Positions 26,901 through 35,959 are shown, counted from the stretch's first letter. The stretch: 45,842 nucleotides of DNA from Synechococcus sp. HJ21-Hayes (GCF_024345835.1 NZ_JAGQBW010000021.1:1-45842); one strand, 5' to 3'. Notes: a model not told the origin generated them from the sequence alone. Numbers and translations: made by a program.

Positions 26901-27935
26901 GCCCCCCACCAGGGCGAAACCGGTGAGCGACACCACCCCATCCACCAGGGGAACGTCGGGATTGATCGGGTCATAGAAGAAGGCATTCACCGGCTTGGTG
27001 AAGTCGAGCCCGCCGCAGAACACCGGAATCACGGTGGCGCCGCGGTATTCGAGTTCCTGAATCACCGCCACGTAGTGGGCTTCATCGCCGGTCACGATGT
27101 GGCTGCGCTGCAGCACCAGGCCGATCACTGGGCCCTTGCGCGCGGCATCGGAGAGATCGCTGCGGCTGGCGGTCCAGTTGAGGTATTCCTTGAGGTCTTC
27201 GAACATCCCTGGCGCCAAGGGATGCCAGATGCCCAGATCGGGGAACACTTCGGGGTCGGCCACCTGCAGCTCGGGGCGGTCGCTGTCTCCCCTGGGGAAC
27301 ACGTACTTATCTGCCAGCATCAGCAGGAAGTTCCGCAGGTTGTCCGGGGTCCCGCCCAGCCAGTACTGGAACGACACCATGAAGGAGCGGGCGTCCTGGG
27401 CCTTCTCCACTGGCAGGTACTTCAACACCGTGGGCAGGGTGTTGAGCAGCTTGAGCATCGCGTCTTGGAAACCGGCGCCGCCGGCTTCCTTCCGCTTCTT
27501 CATGAAGCCGGCGATGGCACTCTTGCTCTGGCCTAGCTGGGCCATGGAGAAGGTGCCGAGCTTGTTGAGGCGCATCACCTCCGGCATGGAGGGGAACACC
27601 ACGGCAGCCTTGAGCCGGTCGCGGTGGGGGGCCACAGCCTCCACTACCTTCTGGGCTAGGTCCTCGATGAAGATCAGCGAGGCGATGAATACATCGGCTT
27701 CGGCCACATCGGCGCAGAAGTCGGCGTAGTTCTGGGGGTCCCGCAGCTCCTCGATCAGATAGCCGCTGAGGTCAACTGCCAGGGGGCCGTTCTGGTCGTT
27801 GAGGGAGGTGGCGGCCTGGGTGAGGGCGTTCTGGTACTGGGGCTCCAGCACCACATACACCGCCCTCATCACGGCCCGTCCGTTCACCTCCGCGGGGCTG
27901 ATGCGGCGGGAGGAGGAGCGGACCTGCGTGAACAT
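23934..27935 (-). CDS. chlH: Magnesium chelatase subunit H
   Basis: 1333 residues, the normal length for cyanobacterial ChlH. The N-terminal domain reads [16 protein letters not shown]. Further on come [20 protein letters not shown] and the CobN/ChlH core, then [40 protein letters not shown] and the C-terminal [17 protein letters not shown]. It binds protoporphyrin IX and, with ChlI and ChlD, inserts magnesium at the first committed step of chlorophyll synthesis. The frame is open to 28034, but the ATG at 27935 removes 33 unrelated residues. Divergent from dapB, convergent with folP. Confidence 0.97.
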   Translation of the reverse strand: MFTQVRSSSRRISPAEVNGRAVMRAVYVVLEPQYQNALTQAATSLNDQNGPLAVDLSGYLIEELRDPQNYADFCADVAEADVFIASLIFIEDLAQKVVEAVAPHRDRLKAAVVFPSMPEVMRLNKLGTFSMAQLGQSKSAIAGFMKKRKEAGGAGFQDAMLKLLNTLPTVLKYLPVEKAQDARSFMVSFQYWLGGTPDNLRNFLLMLADKYVFPRGDSDRPELQVADPEVFPDLGIWHPLAPGMFEDLKEYLNWTASRSDLSDAARKGPVIGLVLQRSHIVTGDEAHYVAVIQELEYRGATVIPVFCGGLDFTKPVNAFFYDPINPDVPLVDGVVSLTGFALVGGPARQDHPKAIEVLKKLNRPYMVALPLVFQTTQEWEDSDLGLHPVQVALQIAIPELDGAIEPIVLSGRDDATGKAHTLQDRVDAIAERAIRWASLRVKPRADKKLAITVFSFPPDKGNVGTAAYLDVFGSIYRVLEEMKAKGYDVRDLPRDSKALMEAVINDPEALQGAPELSIAHRMSVEEYERLTPYSERLEENWGKPPGNLNSDGTNLLIYGRHFGNVFVGVQPTFGYEGDPMRLLYSRSASPHHGFAAYYTYLEKVWQADAVLHFGTHGSLEFMPGKQMGMSETCYPDSLIGALPNLYYYAANNPSEATIAKRRGYASTISYLTPPAENAGLYRGLKELGELVGSYQQLREGSRGVQIVNAIVETARQCNLDKDVVLPEVDASEIDLDARDGVVGAVYRQLMEIESRLLPCGLHTIGKPPTAEEAIATLVNIAALERDEDGLRSLPALLAESRGRTIADVYKGNDDGVLADVELNRTITEVCRAAVGSMVKAVTGADGRVTLRDNFGWFFNLLERFGFKLPSPWLSACRSAGFGEVDQVELDKLFGYLRFCLEQICADMEMESLLKALDGEYVLPGPGGDPIRNPGVLPSGKNIHALDPQSIPTRAAIAAAKVVVDRLIERQKAEQGTWPETIACVLWGTDNIKTYGESLAQILWFIGVRPVPDSLGRVNKLELIPLEELGRPRIDVVVNCSGVFRDLFINQMALIDQGVKMAAEADEPLEMNFVRRHAQEQAEAQGVSLRDAATRVFSNASGSYSSNVNLAVENSTWEEENELQEMYLSRKTFAFNADNPGEMNQNREVFESAMKTADVTFQNLDSAEISLTDVSHYFDSDPTKLIQGLRDDGKAPSSYIADTTTANAQVRSLSETIRLDSRTKLLNPKWYEGMLNSGYEGVREVAKRLNFTLGWSATSGAVDNFVYEEANDTFINDPEMRQRLMDLNPHSFRRIVGTLLEVNGRGYWETSDENIQQLQEIYQEIEDRIEGVTT

Positions 27936-28061
27936 GCGCGCTGATTGAGCAATGTGAAGGAGCCTACGAAGCCCGGGGCGCCTGTGCGAGGGGAAACGGC
28001 AAGGATTTACAAGGGATCGCCTGGGCCGGCCCATAGGCTCAGCTCCTCTGCGTGCCGCCCC

Positions 28062-28922
28062 ATGACCACTGCTTCAGCCCCCAGTTCAGCCCCCATTGCT
28101 GTGGTGGTGGCTGGCGCCCTTGGTCGGATGGGCGCCGAGGTGGTGAAGGCGGTCACCGCCGCTGGCGACTGCCGCCTGATCGGGGCCATCGACACCACGT
28201 TGGGCAAAGAGGGTGCGGATCTGGGCCTGGAGCTTGGCCTCGGTGAGCTGGATGTAGCGATCACCAGCGATTTCGAGGGGTGTCTGTGCCAGGCGAGTCA
28301 GGCCGTGCGCAACGACGGACCCGGCGCCGGGGCGGTTCTGGTGGATTTCACCCACCCCTCGGTGGTGTACGAGCACACCCGTGCCGCCATCGCCTATGGC
28401 GTGCACCCGGTGATCGGCACCACGGGGCTGAGTCCCCAGCAGTTGCAGGAGCTGGCCAGCTTCTCGGAGAAGGCCTCCGTGGGAGGGGCCGTGATCCCCA
28501 ATTTCTCGGTGGGCATGGTGTTGCTGCAGCAGGCCGCCGCCGCCGCCGCTCGCTTCTACGACTTCGCCGAACTCACGGAACTGCACCACAACCGCAAGGC
28601 CGATGCCCCCAGCGGCACCTGCATCAAGACCGCCGAACTCATGGAGGAGCTGGGCAAGAGCTTCAACCCCCTCCAGGTGGAGGAGCACGAAACCCTGGCC
28701 GGCTGCCGTGGTGGGCAGCGGGAGAGCGGCCTGCGGCTCCATTCGATCCGCCTGCCGGGCCTGGTGGCCCACCAGGAGGTGATGTTCGGTGCCCCGGGTG
28801 AGACCTACACCCTGCGCCACGACACCATCGATCGTTCCGCCTACATGCCGGGCGTCTTGCTCACGGTGCGCAAGGTGCGCCAGCTGGCCGGACTCGTGTA
28901 CGGCCTGGAGCGGTTGCTCTGA
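28062..28922 (+). CDS. dapB: 4-hydroxy-tetrahydrodipicolinate reductase
   Basis: 286 residues. Nucleotide site [18 protein letters not shown] at the N-terminus, [34 protein letters not shown], the active-site [14 protein letters not shown], and the C-terminal VHSIRLPG-like and HQEVMFG strands. Catalyses the NAD(P)H-dependent step to tetrahydrodipicolinate in lysine/diaminopimelate synthesis. The ATG at 28062 fits the family start; the open frame upstream is a Pro/Ser-rich extension overlapping the chlH promoter region. Confidence 0.96.
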   Translation: MTTASAPSSAPIAVVVAGALGRMGAEVVKAVTAAGDCRLIGAIDTTLGKEGADLGLELGLGELDVAITSDFEGCLCQASQAVRNDGPGAGAVLVDFTHPSVVYEHTRAAIAYGVHPVIGTTGLSPQQLQELASFSEKASVGGAVIPNFSVGMVLLQQAAAAAARFYDFAELTELHHNRKADAPSGTCIKTAELMEELGKSFNPLQVEEHETLAGCRGGQRESGLRLHSIRLPGLVAHQEVMFGAPGETYTLRHDTIDRSAYMPGVLLTVRKVRQLAGLVYGLERLL

Positions 28923-28986
28923 GCCAGCCCCGGCTGCCGTTCACGGCCATGGTTCGTATTGTCCCGTGGTTGCCAGGCATGGCGCC

Positions 28987-29634
28987 ATGCTGATCCCCCT
29001 CAAGCCAGGCGAGCTGCTGCGGCTGATCCCGGCGGTGGCCACCGGGCCCCAGTTCAACGCCTGCAGCGGCAGCCCCCAGAAGCTGCTGCAGCGCATCTTC
29101 ATCTCGGTGATCGGGGGGGTGATCACCCTGTTGATCAGCCAGGGGGTGGCCATGTCCAGCCAGGCGGCGCCGATCGCCCTGGTGGCGGGCTTTGTGTTTC
29201 TGCTCTACGTGCTGTGGGGCCCGATCGTCGAGGCCGGTCGTAAGAACGCCACCCTGCGGCGCTATCCCGCGGCCGCCATTTTTGAAGGTGAGGTGGCGGA
29301 CTTCTACACCCGGGAGCTGGTGGAGGGTCGCCAGGAAACCACCGACAAGCAGGGGCACTTGGAGCTGGTAGAGAACCGCCGCACCTGGTTGTGCCTCGAG
29401 CTGGAAGACGAGGAGGGTTACCTGGGCAGCATTCGGTTTCCCTACGACAAAAAGCACAAGACGATTCGCCGCGGCATGGTGGTGCGCTGCCTGGTGCTGA
29501 GCGAGCGCAAGGACTTTTCGCGCATCGGAGCGCTCAGTGATGCCTGGCTGCCGCAGCTGAAGCTCTGGGTGGGGGAGTATCCGTTTCTGCTGCGACCTGC
29601 CTTTGAGGAGCTCTGCCTGAAGCGCCTGCGCTGA
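28987..29634 (+). CDS. Conserved cyanobacterial membrane protein of unknown function
   Basis: 215 residues. A short polar N-terminus ([20 protein letters not shown]) precedes two adjacent membrane helices (about 38-58 and 62-80), followed by a soluble C-terminal domain of about 130 residues, rich in strands and charged residues ([40 protein letters not shown]). No enzymatic motif recognised. The ATG at 28987 directly precedes the conserved-looking start. Function unknown; topology suggests a membrane-anchored cytoplasmic or lumen-facing domain. Confidence 0.75.
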   Translation: MLIPLKPGELLRLIPAVATGPQFNACSGSPQKLLQRIFISVIGGVITLLISQGVAMSSQAAPIALVAGFVFLLYVLWGPIVEAGRKNATLRRYPAAAIFEGEVADFYTRELVEGRQETTDKQGHLELVENRRTWLCLELEDEEGYLGSIRFPYDKKHKTIRRGMVVRCLVLSERKDFSRIGALSDAWLPQLKLWVGEYPFLLRPAFEELCLKRLR

Positions 29635-29660
29635 CGGGTGCCGGAATGCCGCAGTCATGC

Positions 29661-29689
29661 TGCGTTACACCGCGCAATATTGCGTTACA
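29661..29689 (+). promoter_or_regulatory. Direct repeat TGCGTTACA x2 around a 12-bp palindrome, upstream of hli
   Basis: TGCGTTACA occurs at 29661-29669 and 29681-29689, exactly 20 bp apart; between them lies the perfect palindrome CGCAATATTGCG (29672-29683). GTTACA is the half-site of the HLR1 element bound by RpaB at high-light genes, where half-sites are normally 10 bp apart. The doubled spacing keeps the same helix face. It is 28 bp from the hli start. Confidence 0.45.
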
Positions 29690-29716
29690 ATTCAGGTATT
29701 CCTCTGTATCCCTCCC

Positions 29717-29971
29717 ATGGTCCAAGCCAATCCTTCTTCCCCTGCCGTGATCCGCGGCGCCACCGTGACTGAAGAAGATGGTGGCCGTCTGAATGCCTTC
29801 GCCACCGAGCCCCGCATGCAGGTGGTGGACGTGGAAAGCGGCTGGGGCTTCCACGAGCGGGCCGAAAAGCTGAATGGCCGCATGGCCATGCTGGGCTTCA
29901 TTGCCCTGATCGCCACGGAACTCGCCCTCGGCGGCGAAGCCTTCACCCGTGGCCTGCTCGGCATCGGCTGA
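29717..29971 (+). CDS. hli: High-light-inducible protein (Hlip/SCP)
   Basis: 84 residues with one chlorophyll-binding membrane helix. The Hlip motif [19 protein letters not shown] has the Glu and Asn/Arg ligands ([10 protein letters not shown]). The N-terminal 55 residues are polar. Such proteins protect photosystem assembly and dissipate excess light energy in the thylakoid membrane. The ATG at 29717 fits; an open frame reaches 29657 through the promoter-like repeats. A strong terminator follows 40 bp later, so it is a single-gene unit, probably light-stress regulated through the upstream GTTACA repeats. Confidence 0.93.
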   Translation: MVQANPSSPAVIRGATVTEEDGGRLNAFATEPRMQVVDVESGWGFHERAEKLNGRMAMLGFIALIATELALGGEAFTRGLLGIG

Positions 29972-30011
29972 TCTTCCAGCTCCCTTCTGATCCCAGCGGG
30001 ATCATCCACGG

Positions 30012-30041
30012 CCGCAGCACACTTCCGTGCTGCGGTTTTTT
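30012..30041 (+). terminator. Rho-independent terminator of hli
   Basis: CCGCAGCAC, six-base loop, GTGCTGCGG, then six T: a perfect 9-bp stem with U-tract. Confidence 0.93.
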
Positions 30042-30068
30042 ATGGACTGCACCGTGTTGGCATTGGCC

Positions 30069-31223
30069 ATGAACCAGCAGAGTTTGCGGGCACGGGTGCA
30101 TGGGGCTGGCCCCACGGGCTTGTTGGCGGCCCTGGCCCTGGCCCAGGCCGGTTGGCGGGTGCAGCTGCTGGATCCCCTCTCGCCCGCGGTCCTGCGCCAG
30201 CGCAGCCGGGCCTATGCCCTCACCCATTCCAGCCGGGAGTTGCTGGAGCGCCTGGATCTCTGGCAGCCGCTGCTGCCCCATCTGGCGCCATTTCGACGCC
30301 TGGAACTGTGTGATCAGGCCACACACCTGCAGGTGCCCTTCACCCTGGAGGATCTGGGCCCTCGGGACGATCATCCCTCGGCCCAGGCGGTGGGCTGGAT
30401 CCTGCAGCACACCCCGCTGATGACCCTGCTGCTGGATCGGGCGGCTGGGGAGCCTGCTATCGCCCTGGCCCTGGGCGCTCCGTTGCCTGAGGTCGGGCCC
30501 GTAGAGCTGGTGGTGGCGGCCGATGGCAGTGCTTCGCCCACCCGCCGCAGCGCTGGGCTGTACTTGTTGGCGCGGCCCTACCGGCAAGGCTGCCTCACGG
30601 TGCAGGTTCGGCTGCGCGGCTCGGCTGAGGATCAGGCCTGGGAGCTGTTCCGTCCAGAGGGTCCGTTTGCGGTGCTGCCCCTGGGGGGGGATGCCTTCCA
30701 GCTGGTCTGGAGTGCGCCTGCCGACAGGCTGCGGCGCCTGGAGGCCCTAGATCCGGTGGCGTTTCTCGAGGCCCTCAGCGCGGCCCTGCCCGCCGCGCTG
30801 CAGCCCGAGGTGTTGCTGGATCAGCCCCGCGTCTTCCCCGTGGGCCTGGAACTGGCCTGGCCCCTGCGTCGCGGATCCCTGGTGCTCGTGGGCGAGGCGG
30901 CCCACCGTTGCCATCCGGTCGGCGGGCAGGGGCTCAATCTTTGCTGGCGTGACGTGGCGGTGCTGCACAGCCTGGCTGGACGTGCCGCCGCAGGGCGCCT
31001 CAGGCCATCGCGGCTGCCGGCGGCCTACGCCTGGCGCCGCTGGCCCGATTTGCTGCTGATCCTGCTGGCCACCGACGCGTTGGTGCGCCTGTTCTCCAAC
31101 CGCAATCGGTGGCTGCTGCCAGTGCGGCGGTTGGCGCTGACGCTGTTGGGCCGGCTGCCCTGGTTGCGGCGCCTCAGCCTGGCGGCCATGACCGATGGCC
31201 CCGGTGGCTCCTTGCGGGCCTGA
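30069..31223 (+). CDS. UbiH/Coq6-family FAD-dependent hydroxylase
   Basis: 384 residues. The FAD-binding start is ARVHGAGPTGLLAALALAQAG (the usual GxG is H-G-A-G). The central region has a partial DG motif (VAADGSASPTRRSAG), and the second FAD motif is LVLVGEAAHRCHPVGGQGLNL near residue 275, with GEAAH in place of GDAAH. The C-terminal stretch is hydrophobic and basic. Family members hydroxylate quinone head groups; in cyanobacteria one such enzyme has been linked to plastoquinone or related quinones, but the role here is inferred. The start at 30069 avoids the hli terminator, which lies within the longer open frame. Confidence 0.8.
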   Translation: MNQQSLRARVHGAGPTGLLAALALAQAGWRVQLLDPLSPAVLRQRSRAYALTHSSRELLERLDLWQPLLPHLAPFRRLELCDQATHLQVPFTLEDLGPRDDHPSAQAVGWILQHTPLMTLLLDRAAGEPAIALALGAPLPEVGPVELVVAADGSASPTRRSAGLYLLARPYRQGCLTVQVRLRGSAEDQAWELFRPEGPFAVLPLGGDAFQLVWSAPADRLRRLEALDPVAFLEALSAALPAALQPEVLLDQPRVFPVGLELAWPLRRGSLVLVGEAAHRCHPVGGQGLNLCWRDVAVLHSLAGRAAAGRLRPSRLPAAYAWRRWPDLLLILLATDALVRLFSNRNRWLLPVRRLALTLLGRLPWLRRLSLAAMTDGPGGSLRA

Positions 31224-31246
31224 CCCACCGCGGGCAGCATGCCTCC

Positions 31247-31462
31247 ATGGTGATCAGCACCTCACCCCAGCCACCCCCCAGCCCAGCGCTGCTGCGCTAC
31301 CTACGCCAGGAGTTGGCCATGAGTGATAGTGCCCTCGGCCTGGGCCTCAAGCAGGCCCAGCTGGAGCAGGCCCCCTTGCCCGTGGTGCTGTGGCGTTTCG
31401 GGTTGATCAGCCTGGAGCAGCTGGATCAGGTGCTGGTGTGGCTGACTAGCACCGATCTGTGA
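31247..31462 (+). CDS. DUF2949-family small protein
   Basis: 71 residues, helical: ALLRYLRQELAMSDSALGLGLKQAQ then LPVVLWRFGLISLEQLDQVLVWL, the pattern of the cyanobacterial DUF2949 family. No membrane segment. The ATG at 31247 begins 24 bp after the monooxygenase stop in the same direction, and the stop is 7 bp from the end of the convergent apt gene. Function unknown. Confidence 0.7.
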   Translation: MVISTSPQPPPSPALLRYLRQELAMSDSALGLGLKQAQLEQAPLPVVLWRFGLISLEQLDQVLVWLTSTDL

Positions 31463-31469
31463 TGTGGCC

Positions 31470-31994
31470 TCAGTAGACGATCAGCGAGTCCACCGGCACG
31501 TCGGCCGGGAGTTTGGCTTGGCCGCCCAGGTCGGCCAGCTCCACCACAAAGGCAAAACCGCAAAGGCTTCCTCCCACGCGTGTGACCAGTTCCGCGCAGG
31601 CGCCGGCGGTGCCGCCGGTGGCCAGTAGGTCGTCCACGATCAGCACCCGGGGCTTGTGCTCAAAGCCATCGGGAATGATCTCCAGGCGATCTGTGCCGTA
31701 TTCCAGGCTGTAATCCACGCCGATCACGTTGCCGGGCAGCTTGCCGGGTTTGCGTACCGGGCTGAAGCCGATCTGCTGGGCCGTGGCCAGGGCCGTGCCC
31801 ACGATGAAGCCCCGCGACTCAATCCCCACGATCAGATCGGGCTGCAGCCGATCACACACGTCGCCCAGCTGCCGCATCACTTCCTGCCAGGCTGCGGCGT
31901 GGCGCATCAGCGGCGTGATATCCCGAAAGAGGATGCCAGGTTTGGGGAAGTCGGGGATGTCCCGCACCATCCCGCGCAGATCGATCGCGGCCAT
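31470..31994 (-). CDS. apt: Adenine phosphoribosyltransferase
   Basis: 174 residues. N-terminal [25 protein letters not shown], central [21 protein letters not shown], and the PRPP loop [16 protein letters not shown] at about residues 117-132. Salvages adenine to AMP. The ATG at 31994 matches the normal start. Divergent from the DUF3038 gene with 39 bp between starts. Confidence 0.96.
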   Translation of the reverse strand: MAAIDLRGMVRDIPDFPKPGILFRDITPLMRHAAAWQEVMRQLGDVCDRLQPDLIVGIESRGFIVGTALATAQQIGFSPVRKPGKLPGNVIGVDYSLEYGTDRLEIIPDGFEHKPRVLIVDDLLATGGTAGACAELVTRVGGSLCGFAFVVELADLGGQAKLPADVPVDSLIVY

Positions 31995-32033
31995 GGTCGA
32001 CGAAGAGGCGCCACAGCTGGCAGTATCGCAGCC

Positions 32034-32570
32034 ATGACCCAAGCCCCAGAGCAGCGCCCCTCCCCGCTTTCCCGGCGAGGCCTTGAGCGTCTCGACTTAC
32101 TGCTGCTCTGCACCGAAGCCCTCGATCTCAACGGTGGCGAGGCGATGGTGTGGCTGAGCGAAGAGATGGGCTACACCAGCCTGTTCCCCAATCGCGTGGA
32201 GCTGTGGAAGCGGCGCTGCTACAACCCCCTGCGCCGCACCACCCGCCGAGGGGCCCTGGTGGAGCAGGAAACCGATGCCTTGATTCGGATCCTCAACGCC
32301 CTGGCCGATCGCCTCTACCCCATGCTGCGCAGCCTTCTCTCCAGCGCTGAGCCCCCGGAGATTACCGAGCAGCGCTGGGGCTTGTTCCGCAGCCGCCTGG
32401 CGGAATTGATCAAGGAGCGCTTCAACCTGCGGCGTGGCGGCGTCCAGCGCCTGCTTGATCCCGTGGAAGGCCGCGCCCTCAGCCGCCAACTGGTGCAGGC
32501 CCTCGCCTTCAGCGCCGGCCCCGGTGGCTTCGAGCGCCTCAAGGCCAGCCTTCAAGACGCGGCAGCCTGA
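32034..32570 (+). CDS. DUF3038-family cyanobacterial protein
   Basis: 178 residues, mostly helical, with the family core [40 protein letters not shown] and [14 protein letters not shown]. No signal peptide or membrane helix. The ATG at 32034 precedes this core by about 20 residues; the frame is open far upstream, but only as the shadow of apt. The next gene belongs to another cyanobacteria-specific family (DUF4335) and the two are 18 bp apart, a pairing that recurs in cyanobacteria as far as I recall. Function unknown. Confidence 0.75.
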   Translation: MTQAPEQRPSPLSRRGLERLDLLLLCTEALDLNGGEAMVWLSEEMGYTSLFPNRVELWKRRCYNPLRRTTRRGALVEQETDALIRILNALADRLYPMLRSLLSSAEPPEITEQRWGLFRSRLAELIKERFNLRRGGVQRLLDPVEGRALSRQLVQALAFSAGPGGFERLKASLQDAAA

Positions 32571-32588
32571 TCCCCCGTAGCCACTGCC

Positions 32589-33185
32589 ATGAAACTCACC
32601 ACCCGCTACGAACAAACCAGCTGCCGCCTTGAGCTGGAGGGACTGCCCGACGTGTCTGCCGGCCAGGGAGACCAGAGCCTCGGCATCCTCACCGGCTTCA
32701 CCCTGGCCCTGGCAGGCCACACCGAACTCGAGGGCAAGCGCGAGCACCTTCAGGCCCTGCTGCAGGTGGTGATGCCCTACGCCCGGTATCTGCTCAGTGG
32801 CGTGGCACGCCCGTTTGGGGATGAGGCTTCCCCCGTGCTGATCGCCCCCCATGACCAGGGCCATCAGTTAATGCTGCGCAGCAGCCAGCCCAATACCGAG
32901 CCGCTCACCCTTCAGCTGGATGACGCCGAGCTGGCAGATCTGGTGCGCTGCCTCGACCTCCTGCGCAACGACGCCCGGGTGCTGGTGCCCTTCGACCTAC
33001 CCCAACTCCAGCCTCTGCGCCGGCGCGAGGTGCTCAACCGGGAACCCCTGCGCCGTCGGCTGGCGGCACCGCTGGTGGGTGTAGCCGCGTTGCTGCTCGC
33101 TGGCGTGGCGGCCTGGATGGTGCCGTTGCCCAAGGCGCCGCCTGCTTCGCCCGCCCCTGTGGCCACTCCGGCAAAACCCGGTTGA
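32589..33185 (+). CDS. DUF4335-like protein with C-terminal membrane anchor
   Basis: 198 residues. A soluble N-terminal domain of about 145 residues (LTTRYEQTSCRLELEGLPDV, SLGILTGFTLALAG) ends in a basic patch (RRREVLNREPLRRRLAAPL). It is followed by a single membrane helix (about 160-178) and a Pro/Ala-rich tail. This places a small domain on the cytoplasmic face with a short exported tail, or the reverse. DUF4335 is the suggested family. In a four-gene same-strand run (32034-33859). Function unknown. Confidence 0.65.
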   Translation: MKLTTRYEQTSCRLELEGLPDVSAGQGDQSLGILTGFTLALAGHTELEGKREHLQALLQVVMPYARYLLSGVARPFGDEASPVLIAPHDQGHQLMLRSSQPNTEPLTLQLDDAELADLVRCLDLLRNDARVLVPFDLPQLQPLRRREVLNREPLRRRLAAPLVGVAALLLAGVAAWMVPLPKAPPASPAPVATPAKPG

Positions 33186-33230
33186 CGCGGCTGCCATGCT
33201 CAGCACACTTGTGTTCTGGTGCTGGCGCCG

Positions 33231-33470
33231 ATGACCTGGTCTGAACTGCGACGTCGCGTGACCCGGCTGGGGGCCTCTCTGGATGTACTGGTGCGCAGTG
33301 ATCCCGAGGTGTGCGGCCTCAGCGGCGACACCTTCCATCTCTCGCTGCACCATGGCGGCCAGGGGGATTGCACCGTTGGCGATCTCAGCCTGGTGGACTG
33401 CCCCAATGAACTGGTGCTGATCGAATTCGAGCGCTGGATGCGCTGCGCCGGCTACACGCTGGAACCATGA
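33231..33470 (+). CDS. Small hypothetical protein (79 aa)
   Basis: 79 residues from ATG 33231: an N-terminal helix (WSELRRRVTRLGASLDVLV), then a strand-rich part with two aligned cysteines (CGLSGDTFHLSLHHG, DCTVGDLSLVDCPNEL) and a final helix. Could be a small regulatory or redox protein; no family recognised. It overlaps the following gene by ATGA, so translation is coupled. Confidence 0.6.
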   Translation: MTWSELRRRVTRLGASLDVLVRSDPEVCGLSGDTFHLSLHHGGQGDCTVGDLSLVDCPNELVLIEFERWMRCAGYTLEP

Positions 33471-33859
33471 CCCGCTCCCGGCGCCTGCAGCTGGTGCGAT
33501 CGGGCCGCGCAGCCGGTGCCACGCGCACGGTGTTTCGTAAGCGCCGGGCGCCTTCGCGGCTCCGACAGGTGCTGGGTGGCCTGTTGTTGCTCGCGGCGGG
33601 GACCGGCTTGTTGGTGCTCCTGCTCCAGCTCCCGGAGTTGATTGATCTCGACAGTTTGCTGTTGGTGAGCACCGCCATCGGCAACTTGATTGCGGGGCTC
33701 TCGCGGCTGTTGATGGGGGTGCTGCAGCTGCTGGGGGTGCTCCTGCTGGTGGGGTTGGCGCTGTTGGCTCTCGTGTTGCTGGTGGCCGGCCTGATGCGGC
33801 TGGTGAGGGTCCTGGTGGCTCCTGGGCGCGATCAGACCAGCAAGAAGCAGCGTTCCTAA
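33467..33859 (+). CDS. Small membrane protein (130 aa)
   Basis: 130 residues. A strongly basic N-terminus (TRSRRLQLVRSGRAAGATRT, then FRKRRAPSRLRQV) precedes two or three membrane helices: ~35-54, 62-83 and 90-115. The tail is basic (DQTSKKQRS). Positive ends suggest both termini are cytoplasmic. Leu/Val-rich composition gives no functional hint. Coupled to the preceding gene by ATGA and 30 bp upstream of ppk2. Confidence 0.6.
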   Translation: MTRSRRLQLVRSGRAAGATRTVFRKRRAPSRLRQVLGGLLLLAAGTGLLVLLLQLPELIDLDSLLLVSTAIGNLIAGLSRLLMGVLQLLGVLLLVGLALLALVLLVAGLMRLVRVLVAPGRDQTSKKQRS

Positions 33860-33889
33860 CTTGCCGGTAGCCAGGCGGGGGGTGCGGGC

Positions 33890-34774
33890 ATGGGCAAGAA
33901 GCAGAAGCAGGGGCCGCCTGCGGCGGACAGCACTGATCGCTATGCCCCCTCCGCCCAGCTGGATGACCTGAGCACCGGCGAGTCATTCGCCAAGAGCAAG
34001 TTCGATCGCAAGCGCTACGAACAGGAGCTTTCGCGGCTGCAGGAAGAGCTGGTGAAGATGCAGTACTGGACGAAGGCGGAGGGGTTCCGCCTGATGGTGC
34101 TGTTTGAAGGGCGCGATGCTGCTGGCAAGGGTGGCACGATCAAGCGCATCACCGAGCCGCTTAACCCCCGCGGCTGCCGGGTGGTGGCCCTGGGCACGCC
34201 CTCAGATCAGCAGCGCAGCCAGTGGTATTTCCAGCGCTACGTGGAGCATTTCCCCAGTGCTGGCGAGATCGTGATCTTCGATCGCAGCTGGTACAACCGC
34301 GCCGGCGTGGAGCGGGTGATGGGCTTTTGCACCGCTGCGGAGTTGCGGGAATTTCAGCAGTCGTGTCCGGAGTTTGAGCGCATGCTGGTGCGCTCTGGAA
34401 TTGTGTTGCTCAAATACTGGTTTTCCGTGAGTGATGAGGAACAGGAGGCCCGCTTTCAGGCCCGCATCGACGACCCCACGCGCCGTTGGAAGCTCAGCCC
34501 GATGGACCTGGAATCCCGGGATCGCTGGGTGGACTTCTCCCGTGCCAAGGATGAGATGTTTGCCCACACCAATATCCCCGAGGCCCCCTGGTTTACCGTG
34601 CTGGCGGACGACAAGCGGCGGGCGCGGCTCAACTGCATCCGGCATCTGCTCAGCAAGATCCCCTACCGGGATATGACGCCACCGGCCCTGAAGCTGCCAC
34701 CGCGCAAGAGTGGCAAGGGCTACGAGCGCCCACCGATCAATGAGCAGTTCTTTGTGCCGAACTGTTATCCCTGA
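33890..34774 (+). CDS. ppk2: Polyphosphate kinase 2 (PPK2 family)
   Basis: 294 residues of the PPK2 P-loop kinase family, single-domain form. Walker A GRDAAGKGG at 74-82, EPLNPRGCRVVALGTPSD, Walker B/lid IVIFDRSWYNRAGVERVMGF at ~128-147, and RWKLSPMDLESRDRW near 210. Transfers phosphate from polyphosphate to nucleotides or the reverse. Second polyphosphate enzyme in the window besides ppk1. A basic N-terminal extension (GKKQKQG) precedes the family start. Which nucleotide it prefers (class I, II or III) cannot be settled by eye; length fits class I. Confidence 0.93.
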   Translation: MGKKQKQGPPAADSTDRYAPSAQLDDLSTGESFAKSKFDRKRYEQELSRLQEELVKMQYWTKAEGFRLMVLFEGRDAAGKGGTIKRITEPLNPRGCRVVALGTPSDQQRSQWYFQRYVEHFPSAGEIVIFDRSWYNRAGVERVMGFCTAAELREFQQSCPEFERMLVRSGIVLLKYWFSVSDEEQEARFQARIDDPTRRWKLSPMDLESRDRWVDFSRAKDEMFAHTNIPEAPWFTVLADDKRRARLNCIRHLLSKIPYRDMTPPALKLPPRKSGKGYERPPINEQFFVPNCYP

Positions 34775-34807
34775 TCAGGCGGCTGATTCATCCACCGGCT
34801 TGCTGGT

Positions 34808-34924
34808 TCAGCCACCGTGCATCTGGGAGAACCACATCCCGGCCAGCTGCCAGGAGCTCCACAGGAAGATGGCCAGGAACAGCCAGTTCAGCCAGGCGGG
34901 GCGGTTGTCGTTGTCAAACAACAT
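34808..34924 (-). CDS. 38-residue single-span membrane microprotein
   Basis: Reads M-LFDNDNRPAWLN, then one membrane helix (WLFLAIFLWSSWQLAGMWF) and a short tail SQMHGG. The acidic, Asn-rich N-terminus and Trp-rich helix edge are what small thylakoid subunits look like, but I cannot match it to a named photosystem or NDH subunit. It lies 33 bp after ppk2 on the opposite strand. Short length makes the call uncertain, but the helix and clean start/stop are convincing. Confidence 0.5.
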   Translation of the reverse strand: MLFDNDNRPAWLNWLFLAIFLWSSWQLAGMWFSQMHGG

Positions 34925-34990
34925 GGCCGATGGTCTCTTGCACTGCCCAGGCTAAGGGCCCTTCCCCAGGCGAGGTGGCGGTCAGGTGCC

Positions 34991-35440
34991 TCAGTTGGGC
35001 GTGGCCGAGCAGGGTAGCAAGGGCGCGAGGGGTGCGATCTGGCAGAGGCCCCAGGGTCCACCGCCAGATCCCAGGCTCCAGCGCACCACCTGGCCGTCGC
35101 CATCGCTGCTGGGAACGGTGATCACCTCCAGCTGGTGATCGCCGCGACGGTAGTCGTAACGGCAGTAGCCCATCCCGGTGCCGGAGCAGGCCCGCAAGCT
35201 GATCAGCCCGTTGCCGGAGAGTTCGCGATCAAAGCTCTCGGCCGGGGGGGTGCTGATCGGACGCCAGCCCTGCTGCTGTAGCCGTTGATCGGCCGCTTCG
35301 ATGGGTTCGCGCACCGTGAGTAGGGTGGCCGGGGCCTGGGCCTGGCCCGAAGAAGCCAGCAGGGCAGGCAGCCCACCTGCGGCGGCGATTCCCACGGCTG
35401 CTGCAGCGATGGCCAGCGGTCGGCACCGGGGCGCTGCCAT
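34991..35440 (-). CDS. Secreted protein of unknown function
   Basis: 149 residues with a signal peptide (residues 1-~35: basic MAAPRCRPL, hydrophobic AIAAAAVGIAAAGGLPALLA, cleavage near AQA-P). The mature domain is strand-rich with four cysteines (RACSGTGMGYCRYDYRRG, GLCQIAPL, LPCSATPN), which may form two disulfides outside the cytoplasm. No family recognised. It stands alone between ppk2 and the small gene at 35509. Confidence 0.7.
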   Translation of the reverse strand: MAAPRCRPLAIAAAAVGIAAAGGLPALLASSGQAQAPATLLTVREPIEAADQRLQQQGWRPISTPPAESFDRELSGNGLISLRACSGTGMGYCRYDYRRGDHQLEVITVPSSDGDGQVVRWSLGSGGGPWGLCQIAPLAPLLPCSATPN

Positions 35441-35508
35441 CGGAGGGTTGAAGGGGGCTCCCCGATTAGAGCAATGTTTGGGCCCGCCGGGTACTGCTGT
35501 GGGCGTGC

Positions 35509-35703
35509 CTACACGGCCATCAGGCCCTGGCGCTTGGCGCGGCGTAGATCGTGGAGCCCCTCGAGCTGGTTGTGAACGGCCACCAGCTGCTGGCGGATAT
35601 GGTCGGTGTTCTCCAGCTTGGCGAGGTTGAGCAGCATCAGCTCAATCTGTGCCTTGCAGTCGATCAGTATGCGGCACTCGCTGGTTCCGGGTTCGTAGGC
35701 CAT
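35509..35703 (-). CDS. Small helical protein (64 aa)
   Basis: 64 residues from ATG 35703 (an in-frame ATG at 35727 adds eight). Starts AYEPGTSECRILIDCKAQIEL and continues as a single long helix (LMLLNLAKLENTDHIRQQLVAVHNQLEGLHDL), coiled-coil-like, with a basic end. No signal or membrane segment. Function unknown. The next feature is tRNA-Ser, 171 bp away. Confidence 0.6.
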   Translation of the reverse strand: MAYEPGTSECRILIDCKAQIELMLLNLAKLENTDHIRQQLVAVHNQLEGLHDLRRAKRQGLMAV

Positions 35704-35874
35704 GCACGGGATTGGTGACCTGCCCATCCAATCGCCAGCATGGCCGGCGGGGTGTGGCGGTTATGGCCGTTTTGGGTTTGTTTTGGCTGGCTTGCTGCTG
35801 CAGCCGCACAAGCGGGCAAATCTGCAGCTTTCCTGATCTCGCCGGCGCGGCTGCAAGAGCTAACGGTTGGAAAA

Positions 35875-35959
35875 CGGAGGGGGTGGGATTCGAACCCACG
35901 GAGGCTTTCACCTCGCTGGTTTTCAAGACCAGAGCCATCAACCACTCGACCACCCCTCC
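35875..35959 (-). tRNA. trnS-UGA: tRNA-Ser (anticodon UGA)
   Basis: On the minus strand: acceptor GGAGGGG pairs with CCCCTCC before discriminator G; anticodon arm CTGGT-CTTGAAA-ACCAG with anticodon TGA; a long variable arm typical of class II tRNA; T-arm GTGGGTTCGAATCCCAC. CCA is not encoded. 85 nt. It marks the core side of the island boundary. Confidence 0.96.
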
